10,948 nucleotides of DNA, taken from the NCBI GenBank assembly GCA_903871435.1, contig CAIQGU010000459.1, positions 1 to 10,948 on the forward strand. The letters are read 5' to 3'. The stretch is from an uncultured Burkholderiales bacterium. Its GTDB lineage: Bacteria; Pseudomonadota; Gammaproteobacteria; Burkholderiales; Burkholderiaceae_F. Both the position numbers and the translations under genes were made by a program. The number at the start of each line of letters is the position of its first letter. The first letter of the stretch is position 1. Below, in pieces: positions 1-5,449 of the stretch. Under the pieces are notes generated by a model, which made no database searches, was not told the DNA's origin, and saw only the letters and a list, made by a program, of their open reading frames with translations.

Positions 1-1
1 G

Positions 2-121
2 GGTGGTATTGCGCAGGTGCACGCAAAGGCGGTAAAGGAAATGGGAGGGGCGGAACTCGTCGCTGTCTGCGACACCGTCAAGGCAAAAGCGGAAGAGACC
101 GCAAAGAAGTGGGGCATTGCA
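2..121 (+). pseudogene. Gfo/Idh/MocA-family oxidoreductase, N-terminal fragment cut at both ends
   Basis: The frame starting at base 2 reads GGIAQVHAKAV, then AELVAVCD, then a Lys/Glu-rich helix ending in KKWGIA. This is the start of the NAD(P)-binding Rossmann fold of Gfo/Idh/MocA dehydrogenases: a glycine-rich turn, a helix with His, a second beta strand ending in the Asp that usually contacts the cofactor ribose, then a helix and 'WGI'. About 40 residues are present of a usual 330-400. The 5' part lies outside the window. On the 3' side the similarity stops abruptly after WGIA: the same frame then becomes Arg/Cys-rich nonsense while another frame becomes coding. By hand count these 120 bases are 59% GC against 75% for the next 120, and they use AAA/AAG Lys and GAA Glu codons freely, unlike the neighbours. 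No substrate can be assigned. It is either a true remnant or foreign sequence joined during assembly. Confidence 0.6.
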
Positions 122-128
122 GGGCGGG

Positions 129-941
129 GTGGTTGCAGCGCGTGCAGCACGGTTCCTGCTCGCCGGTTGCGCCGTCTCGCTGGCCGCGCTGGCCCCGGCG
201 GCGGAACGGGTCGATGGCTCCGCCTCGCTACTACCCGACCGGCAGGATGCGCAGGCGTTGGTGGCGGACCTGCAACGCCGATACCCGCCGGGTTCCATCA
301 CCACGCCGGATCTTGCCGATCGCGCCCTGGTCGCAGCCCGCAGCGTCAACGCCGGCTTGCAGGCGCAGTTCGAGGCCGAGCGAAGCAAGTGCGCCCACGT
401 ATTTTTCGTCAACCATTGCCTCGATGAGGCGCGCCGTGCCCAGCGCGCCGGCGATCATGTCGTGCGCCTCGTGACCATTGAAGCCCACGACCTCCAACGC
501 CATCGCGATGCCGACCTGCATGCCCAGAGCCGTGCCCAGGCCTTGCGCGACCAGGCCAGCCAGGATTTGCTGCGGCCGGAACGCGAGCAGCAGGCGGCGC
601 TGAACGCACGCACGCGCGAGCAAAACGCGAGCGCCCGCGAGGCCGATGAAAAGCATGATCTGGAACGTGCGGCGCAGGACAGCGCCGCGGCCGAGGCGCG
701 CGCCCGCGCGCACCAGGCCGATCTTGTCCGCAAGGATGCGGCACGCCCCGGCCAGGAGGCCGTCGCCCTGCGTGATTACCGCCAGAAACAGGATCAATCC
801 GCCGCCTACGCCAAGACGCGCGCCGAAGACCGCGAGGCCAACAGCAAGCGGCGTGCCGAGCGCGAAAAGGCGCGGGACGCCCAGACGGCCGCCGAGCATG
901 CGCCAGCTGTGCCCGCGTCACCACCGGCGCCGGCGCACTAG
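129..941 (+). CDS. Exported Arg/Ala/Glu-rich coiled-coil protein of unknown function
   Basis: I do not recognise a named gene. From the GTG at 129 the product is 270 residues. It begins with a Sec-type signal: two Arg, a hydrophobic run containing FLLAGCAVSLAALA, and a likely cleavage at APA-AE. LAGC also resembles a lipobox, but hydrophobic residues continue past that Cys, so signal peptidase I cleavage is more likely. The mature part has two Cys nine residues apart (KCAHVFFVNHC, then LDEARR), which could form a disulfide in the periplasm. From there to the end it is dominated by Arg, Ala, Glu, Gln and Asp with no Gly/Pro breaks until a Pro/Ala tail, as in a long helix or coiled coil. Exported proteins with a similar Cys-VNxCLD segment are, as I recall, common in Burkholderiales; this is unchecked. 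A TTG at 117 would add four residues. The true start is uncertain because the upstream sequence looks foreign. It ends nine bases before the convergent phosphatase gene. Confidence 0.7.
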   Translation: MVAARAARFLLAGCAVSLAALAPAAERVDGSASLLPDRQDAQALVADLQRRYPPGSITTPDLADRALVAARSVNAGLQAQFEAERSKCAHVFFVNHCLDEARRAQRAGDHVVRLVTIEAHDLQRHRDADLHAQSRAQALRDQASQDLLRPEREQQAALNARTREQNASAREADEKHDLERAAQDSAAAEARARAHQADLVRKDAARPGQEAVALRDYRQKQDQSAAYAKTRAEDREANSKRRAEREKARDAQTAAEHAPAVPASPPAPAH

Positions 942-950
942 CCCTGACAC

Positions 951-1805
951 CTAACCCCGGTAAGGCCTGCGCTTGTCCTTGTCGACGGGATCCGGTTTTT
1001 CCAGTTTTACGATGGCCACGGAGAGATTGTCGCCATGGCCGCGGGCGCGTTCGCGCGCCAGCCGCACGAGTGTCTCGGCTGCTTCCCGGGCCGGCACGCT
1101 GTGCACGATGGATCCGAGTTCGCGTTCGGTGAAATACGCCCAAAGTCCATCGCTGGCCAGCACGAAACTGTCACCCGTGCGCAGGTCGTCAACCTGGCCA
1201 TAGTCCAGCCGCAGTTCGTGACCGATGCCAATGGCGCTGAACAAGATGTTCTTGTAGCGGTCGGTCTCGGGCCCGCCTTCCACCAGTTGGCCATCGGCAG
1301 TCATGCGCGATCCGTAGGAGTGATCGATGGTCTTGGTGGCCAGCACGCCGTCGCGAAAATGAAAGAGCCGGCTGTCGCCCGCATGCACCCACGAGGCCAC
1401 GCTGCGCTGGACAACCAGCGCGACCAGCGTGCTGTGTGGCTCCTTTTCGCTGGCGATCGCCGTGAGACGGATCACGGCGTGGGCTTCGGTGGCGATCTGC
1501 TTGAGCAGATCGCGGATGGTCGCTCCGGCGCCCGGCGATTCCTCGAACAGATTCTTGGCAGTACTCATGACCTGGTCGGATGCCAGGCGGCCGCCACTGC
1601 GTCCGCCCATGCCATCGGCGAGCAGTGCCATGAGGGTGCCCGGGTAGTGCTGGCTGGTGAGAATGGCAACGCGGTCCTGCTGATCGCTGCGATCGCCAAT
1701 GTGTTCGGCCACGCAGGCGGTGAGCTTGAACCCCGGCGGTGCGGCCGGACGGGTCGTCCTGATCGAGGGTTCAGCGGGCATTGGCGGGCGTACCGGACAG
1801 CTCAC
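951..1805 (-). CDS. PP2C-family Ser/Thr protein phosphatase
   Basis: This is a cytoplasmic metal-dependent (PPM/PP2C) protein phosphatase of about 284 residues, the size of a stand-alone bacterial catalytic domain. The metal-site motifs appear in order: GDRSDQQD (37-44), ADGMGG (63-68), HAGDSRLF (141-148), ASDGLW (217-222) and GHGDNLSVA (256-264). The Asp residues of DGMGG, SDG and GDN are the expected Mn/Mg ligands, so the enzyme should be active. Motif 1 has QQD where many relatives have NED or NQD. There is no membrane segment or sensor domain, and no partner kinase or FHA protein is visible in the window, so its substrate is unknown. The start is unsure: GTG at 1805 gives the longest form, and ATG at 1781 (MPAEPS) would remove eight unconserved residues. 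Neither has a clear ribosome binding site. It converges on the upstream coiled-coil gene with only nine bases between stop codons, too little for a conventional terminator. Confidence 0.9.
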   Translation of the reverse strand: MSCPVRPPMPAEPSIRTTRPAAPPGFKLTACVAEHIGDRSDQQDRVAILTSQHYPGTLMALLADGMGGRSGGRLASDQVMSTAKNLFEESPGAGATIRDLLKQIATEAHAVIRLTAIASEKEPHSTLVALVVQRSVASWVHAGDSRLFHFRDGVLATKTIDHSYGSRMTADGQLVEGGPETDRYKNILFSAIGIGHELRLDYGQVDDLRTGDSFVLASDGLWAYFTERELGSIVHSVPAREAAETLVRLARERARGHGDNLSVAIVKLEKPDPVDKDKRRPYRG

Positions 1806-2043
1806 CGGGCGCAGGGCGCCGGCAATGGGAGCTTGTCAAACCTTTACAGCGTGACGGGTCGACCTAGTCTAGCAGCGCCACACGCGCAAAGGGCGGGCGC
1901 CCGCAGGTGGGAGCGCCGGCCGTTGCGCCTGCGCTGCCGGCCGCCATCCTGCTACGATCCCTGTTCCGCCTAGGGGGCTTTCCCCGGCCGGCGGATGTCG
2001 CGCGCGCCGGCACTGTGGTCGGCGCAGGACGCAAGGGGGCGGT
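1806..2043. other. Non-coding region between divergent phosphatase and ydcH-like genes
   Basis: These 238 bases contain no convincing gene; the short frames across them have no coherent protein features. The stretch should hold the promoters of both neighbours. It contains a perfect 12-base GC palindrome at 1893-1904 (gcgggcgcccgc) and two CCGGCCG copies about 20 bases apart around 1915-1943, which can pair because the core is itself palindromic. In DNA this GC-rich, such palindromes are weak evidence of function. On the minus strand a perfect TTGACA lies at 1839-1834, but no acceptable -10 follows it at normal spacing. On the plus strand an extended -10 candidate is listed separately. Confidence 0.6.
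1950..1958 (+). promoter_or_regulatory. Candidate extended -10 promoter for the ydcH-like/dinG unit
   Basis: The sequence TGCTACGAT fits an extended -10 element (TGn followed by TACGAT, four of six matches to TATAAT). No good -35 hexamer lies 16-18 bases upstream, which extended -10 promoters can tolerate. Transcription would begin near 1965 and leave a leader of about 80 bases before the ATG at 2044. This is pattern matching only. Confidence 0.25.
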
Positions 2044-2274
2044 ATGCATTCCATCGGGGGCGGCAGTGGGGACCTCGGGAAGCCGGAAGCGGTCCGGCGC
2101 CGCATCGCCGAATTGCAGATCGAGCATGGCGACCTGGATCTGGCCATCGAACGCTTGGCAGGCCTCTCGGGCCTCGATGAGTTGCAGTTGCGCCGCTTGA
2201 AGAAACGCAAACTCCTGATCAAGGATGCGATCACCCGCCTGGAGATGGGGTTGATACCCGACATTCCCGCGTGA
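2044..2274 (+). CDS. Small YdcH/DUF465-family protein
   Basis: The 76-residue product is very likely a DUF465 (YdcH-type) protein, a small family of cytoplasmic helical-hairpin proteins with no settled biochemical role. The match rests on a first helix IAELQIEHGDLDLAIERL, a short turn (AGLSGLD), and a second helix with the basic LRRLKKRKLLIKDAITRLE signature typical of the family. The length fits, as members usually have 60-85 residues. A non-conserved Gly/Ser-rich stretch (about residues 4-9) precedes the helices. The ATG at 2044 is preceded by AAGGGGG at 2033-2039, a usable ribosome binding site with a rather short gap of four bases. Its TGA stop overlaps the GTG start of the helicase gene in the sequence GTGA, so the two are probably co-transcribed and translationally coupled. 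A functional link to the helicase is inferred only from that overlap. Confidence 0.85.
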   Translation: MHSIGGGSGDLGKPEAVRRRIAELQIEHGDLDLAIERLAGLSGLDELQLRRLKKRKLLIKDAITRLEMGLIPDIPA

Positions 2275-4379
2275 ATGCGCCTCTTGTTGCCCTGAACGGT
2301 GCCGGTGGTGGTGAACCTGCGGCCGAAACCGACGCGGTCGCGCGGTGCCGCGCCGCCGTGGTCGCGGCCTTTGCGCCGGACGGCCCCCTGGCCGGTGCCA
2401 TCGCGGGTTTTCGTGAGCGCGCCTCCCAGCAGGAAATGGCCCTGGCGGTATTCGAGGCCATCGTGCGCCGCTCGACGCTCGCGGCGGAGGCAGGCACGGG
2501 TACCGGCAAGACCCTGGCCTATCTCGTTCCCGCCCTGCTCGCTGGCGGCAAGCTACTCATATCCGCGGGCACCAAGACTCTGCAGGACCAGATCTTCGAC
2601 AAGGACCTACCCGCGGTCTGCCGTGCCCTGGGCGTAACGCCTGAAACGGCCATACTCAAGGGACGGCAGAACTACGTCTGCCGCCTGCGCCTGGACCGGA
2701 CCAGCGCGGCCGGCATGCTGGGCTCGCTGGATGAAGTGCGTGCCTTGCAGCACATCGTGCGCTTCGCGCGCCTGTCGCAAAGCGGCGATCGCGCCGAATT
2801 GGCGGAGGTGCCCGAGACATCACCGGTCTGGCCGGCGGTCACCTCGACCCGTGACAACTGCCTGGGCGCCGAGTGCGAGCACTTCGAGAACTGCTTCGTC
2901 GTACGTGCGCGGCGCGCGGCGCTGTCGGCCGATGTCGTGGTTGTAAACCACCATCTGCTGATGGCCGACATGGCGCTGCGCGAGGAAACCGATTCAGAAC
3001 TCCTGCCCAATGCCGACGTGGTCATCGTCGACGAAGCGCACCACCTTACCCGTATTGCCGCGGACTTTTTCGGTGAGGGCTGGTCGCTGCAGCAGATCGC
3101 GGAGCTGGGCGCGGACGTACTTCGCGTTGGCATGCAAACGGCGCGCGATGGCGCGGCCTGGCCCGATTTGACGCGCGCCATGGACACCGCAGCGCGCGAG
3201 GTCCGGCTCTGCCTTGCCAAAAGCGGTGTGGCGCAGCGTGCGCGTGTGGCCTACGAGCGTCTGGCCCGGGATTCCACGGTACCGGGTTCCGTGGCGGCGC
3301 TTGATGCGGCCGTCGCCGCGTTGCAGGCTGCGGTGCGGGAAAACCAGGGGCGCGAAGCCGAGTTGGACCTGTTGGCCCCGCGCATCAGCCGGCTGCGTGA
3401 TGTGTTGGCGCCCTGGCACCAGCGGCCCGTTACCGCCGGTTCCGCTGACCCCGGCGGTGTTCCTGACGGTGTTCCTGGCGCTGTTAATGGCGCTGTCAAA
3501 GGTGCCGTGGCCGAAGTCGTGCAGTGGGTATCGACAAGCGCGCATGGTGCCCAGTTCCACGCAACGCCGCTCAGTTGTGCCGACGCTTTTGCGCGCGCCC
3601 GCGAGCAGCGCCAGCAGGCGTGGATCCTGACCTCGGCGACGCTGACTACGCAACAGCGCTTCGACCCTTTCCTGCTGGACCTGGGCTTGCTGGGCGCCAC
3701 GGCCCTGCGCTGGGACAGCCCCTTCGACTTCGCGCGCCAGGCACTGCTCTACCTGCCCACGCCCATGCCCAATCCGCAGGCAGAGGATTTTGCCGAGATG
3801 GTGGCCGAATCGGCCTGGCCCGTATTACAGGCCAGCCGCGGGCGCGCTTTCGTGCTCTGCTCCACCTTGCGGGCCGTCAGCCGCGTCGCCCAGCGCCTGC
3901 GCGAACTGATGGAGGCTGCGCGGGATCCGCTGCCGCTGCTGGTTCAGGGCGATGCCAATCGCCGCACGATGCTCGAAGATTTCCGGCGCTTGGGTAATGC
4001 CGTGCTGGTTGGGTCCGTCAGCTTCTGGGAGGGCATAGACGTCCGGGGCGACGCCTTGTCCGTCGTTGTGATCGACAAGCTGCCGTTCGCGCCGCCTGAT
4101 GATCCGCTCGTGGCCGCGCGCATCCGCCAGTTGCAATCGCTGGGACGCAACGCTTTCCGGGATTTTCAGCTGCCGCACGCGGTTACCTTGCTGCGGCAAG
4201 GCGCGGGCCGGTTGATACGCGGTGATGCCGACCGCGGCGTGCTCATGATCCTCGACGAACGGCTGCTGAGCCGCTCCTACGGTACGGCCATACTTGCCAG
4301 CCTGCCGCCATTCGCGCGCACCCGCAGCGAGGAGCAGGCGCGCGCCTTTCTCACCCGCTCCGCAGGGGAGCAGGATTGA
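2271..4379 (+). CDS. dinG: DinG-family ATP-dependent DNA helicase with Fe-S cluster
   Basis: This 702-residue protein is a superfamily 2 helicase of the XPD/DinG group, which unwinds DNA 5' to 3' and acts in replication-repair and R-loop or forked-DNA processing. Visible motifs: a Q-motif-like RERASQQEM (48-56), Walker A AGTGTGKT (74-81), motif Ia TKTLQDQ (101-107), DEAH box VDEAHHL (253-259), TSATL (454-458), SFWEGIDVRGD (584-594) and motif VI QGAGRLIRGD (643-652). Four Cys at 137, 197, 202 and 208 lie between Walker A and DEAH, where this family binds a 4Fe-4S cluster. Length matches E. coli DinG (about 716); E. coli YoaA is a shorter paralogue type, and I cannot separate the two by eye. 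Residues about 392-415 are a low-complexity linker built from a 12-base repeat. The GTG start overlaps the preceding stop by four bases and has no clear ribosome binding site of its own, which suggests coupled translation. Confidence 0.93.
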   Translation: MNAPLVALNGAGGGEPAAETDAVARCRAAVVAAFAPDGPLAGAIAGFRERASQQEMALAVFEAIVRRSTLAAEAGTGTGKTLAYLVPALLAGGKLLISAGTKTLQDQIFDKDLPAVCRALGVTPETAILKGRQNYVCRLRLDRTSAAGMLGSLDEVRALQHIVRFARLSQSGDRAELAEVPETSPVWPAVTSTRDNCLGAECEHFENCFVVRARRAALSADVVVVNHHLLMADMALREETDSELLPNADVVIVDEAHHLTRIAADFFGEGWSLQQIAELGADVLRVGMQTARDGAAWPDLTRAMDTAAREVRLCLAKSGVAQRARVAYERLARDSTVPGSVAALDAAVAALQAAVRENQGREAELDLLAPRISRLRDVLAPWHQRPVTAGSADPGGVPDGVPGAVNGAVKGAVAEVVQWVSTSAHGAQFHATPLSCADAFARAREQRQQAWILTSATLTTQQRFDPFLLDLGLLGATALRWDSPFDFARQALLYLPTPMPNPQAEDFAEMVAESAWPVLQASRGRAFVLCSTLRAVSRVAQRLRELMEAARDPLPLLVQGDANRRTMLEDFRRLGNAVLVGSVSFWEGIDVRGDALSVVVIDKLPFAPPDDPLVAARIRQLQSLGRNAFRDFQLPHAVTLLRQGAGRLIRGDADRGVLMILDERLLSRSYGTAILASLPPFARTRSEEQARAFLTRSAGEQD
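3456..3515 (+). repeat. Degenerate 12-base tandem repeat inside the helicase gene
   Basis: Five consecutive 12-base units run from 3456 to 3515: ggtgttcctgac, ggtgttcctggc, gctgttaatggc, gctgtcaaaggt, gccgtggccgaa. The first two differ at one base and the rest decay progressively. They encode GVPD-GVPG-AVNG-AVKG-AVAE, residues 396-415 of the helicase, between the region after the DEAH box and TSATL. A unit of twelve keeps the reading frame, so copy number could change without disrupting the protein. I read it as a slippage-derived, probably flexible linker. Confidence 0.75.
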
Positions 4380-4394
4380 GCGCGTAACAGCGCA

Positions 4395-5240
4395 TCAAGA
4401 GTCGCGCGTGCGTTCAGTGCTATTGGGATAGCTGGCGCGCAGCACGCGTTCCGCGCCATCGCGCAGATCGGTCAAGCCCAGGTGGTCGTACGAGCGGACC
4501 ATGATGACGAGGGCGTGCTCGAGGGCCGGAGCACCCTGGTATTCCTTCAAGGCGGTTTGTGCCCGATTGACCGCGGCCAGGTAGGCGCCGCGCCGGTAGT
4601 AATAATCGGCGACGCGCACTTCATGGTCGGCCAGCGCGGTGCGCAGGAAGGCGATGCGCAGCATGGCGTCGTCGTGGTAGCGGCTGGCCGGAAAACGCGT
4701 AACCAGTTCCTTGAACGCCTCGAAGGAGTCGTAAAGCGCCTTGGGGTCGCGTTCGCTGATGCGGTAGTTGACCAGGGGCCCTAGCAAGACGGGCGGGTCG
4801 ATGAAGTTGATGAGTCCGCGCAGGTAGAACACGTAGTCCGTATTGGGATTGCTTGGATTGAGTTTGAGGAAGCGATCGGTTGCGGCGATGGCGTCGGCCG
4901 TTTCGCCCTCCTTGTAGTAGCAATAGGCGATTTCGATCTGCGCCTGCTGCGCATAGCGGCCAAAGGGATAACGGGCCTCGAGCTTCTCGTAAAGGTCACG
5001 GGCGCGCGCCCAGGCGCCGTCGCGCAGTTCCGTGCGCGCCTCGTTATAAAGGCGGTCGGCATCCCACTTCGATGTAGCATCCTTCTCCACGCTGCCGCAA
5101 CCGGACACGACTAGCGCCAGCAGCGGGACGGTCAGCAACGCGGCAAGCCACCGGCCCAGGCCCCGCCCAGCCGCGCGGACGCCAGCCCCGTGCCTTGCCT
5201 GGCCTGTGCTATCGGTGGCGGTTATGCAGTCAGGATCCAT
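4395..5240 (-). CDS. bamD: Outer membrane assembly lipoprotein BamD
   Basis: BamD (ComL/YfiO) is an essential lipoprotein of the BAM complex, which folds beta-barrel proteins into the outer membrane and works with BamA from the periplasmic side. The 281-residue product has a lipobox VVSGCGS with the lipid-accepting Cys at position 48, after the hydrophobic run WLAALLTVPLLALVV. The mature part is about 234 residues and matches the TPR-rich BamD fold: KWDADRLYNEA, WARARDLYEKLEARYPFGRYAQQAQIE, then DAIAATDRFLKLNPSNPNTDY, and later FKELVTRFPASRYHDDAMLRI. The frame stays open for another 113 codons upstream, but that part is Arg/Pro/His-rich and not BamD-like. ATG at 5240 is the first start that lies downstream of the candidate promoter and leads directly into the signal sequence; its n-region is unusually long (about 30 residues) and no good ribosome binding site precedes it. 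Divergent from rluD, as in E. coli; converges on dinG with 15 bases between stops. Confidence 0.94.
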   Translation of the reverse strand: MDPDCITATDSTGQARHGAGVRAAGRGLGRWLAALLTVPLLALVVSGCGSVEKDATSKWDADRLYNEARTELRDGAWARARDLYEKLEARYPFGRYAQQAQIEIAYCYYKEGETADAIAATDRFLKLNPSNPNTDYVFYLRGLINFIDPPVLLGPLVNYRISERDPKALYDSFEAFKELVTRFPASRYHDDAMLRIAFLRTALADHEVRVADYYYRRGAYLAAVNRAQTALKEYQGAPALEHALVIMVRSYDHLGLTDLRDGAERVLRASYPNSTERTRDS

Positions 5241-5449
5241 ATTTTCGGGGTGGTCCAGGTGATGGTGGCAGGTCGGAATGAAAACGGCGGCAGGGATTCG
5301 GCATCTATCGCGCATGCCGGTGCGGCGCAATGCGGCGGGACGCTGCAAAGGCCGCCGCAAGGCGGGCATTGTATCAATGGGCGCGTTGGCTGCCGGCGCT
5401 GGGTGCGGGCGGCCCCTGAACCACGCTGCTTTGCGGCCCGGGCGCCAGC
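5241..5449. other. Divergent intergenic region between bamD and rluD
   Basis: These 209 bases separate the start codons of bamD (-) and rluD (+). I see no gene here; the open frames on both strands give Arg/Pro-rich products without recognisable features. It holds the candidate promoter elements listed separately around 5367-5379. The predicted bamD leader would be roughly 120 bases and the rluD leader roughly 65, if the shared site is used in both directions. Confidence 0.6.
5367..5379 (-). promoter_or_regulatory. Candidate extended -10 of bamD within a perfect palindrome
   Basis: On the minus strand bases 5376-5368 read TGATACAAT, an extended -10 (TGn) with TACAAT matching five of six consensus bases, the best promoter-like element seen in the window. 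No good -35 lies at normal distance. The element is inside the perfect inverted repeat CATTG-TAT-CAATG (5367-5379). On the plus strand the same bases give TATCAA, a weaker -10 that could serve rluD. The AT-rich palindrome stands out against very GC-rich surroundings. It could be a shared divergent promoter, a small operator, or both. Confidence 0.4.

Noticed and set aside
231..899. Minus-strand open frame of 222 codons with hydrophobic, Gly/Leu-rich product
   Set aside because: The hydrophobicity arises as the complement of Ala/Arg/Glu-rich codons; the plus strand has a signal peptide and coiled-coil pattern, so I kept the plus-strand gene.
1834..1839. Perfect TTGACA on the minus strand upstream of the phosphatase gene
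   Set aside because: No reasonable -10 occurs 16-18 bases away (the sequence there is CCCTGC), and transcription would begin at or inside the start codon region.
1035..1973. 312-codon plus-strand open frame across the phosphatase gene
   Set aside because: The opposite strand holds all PP2C motifs in order, so this frame is a shadow.
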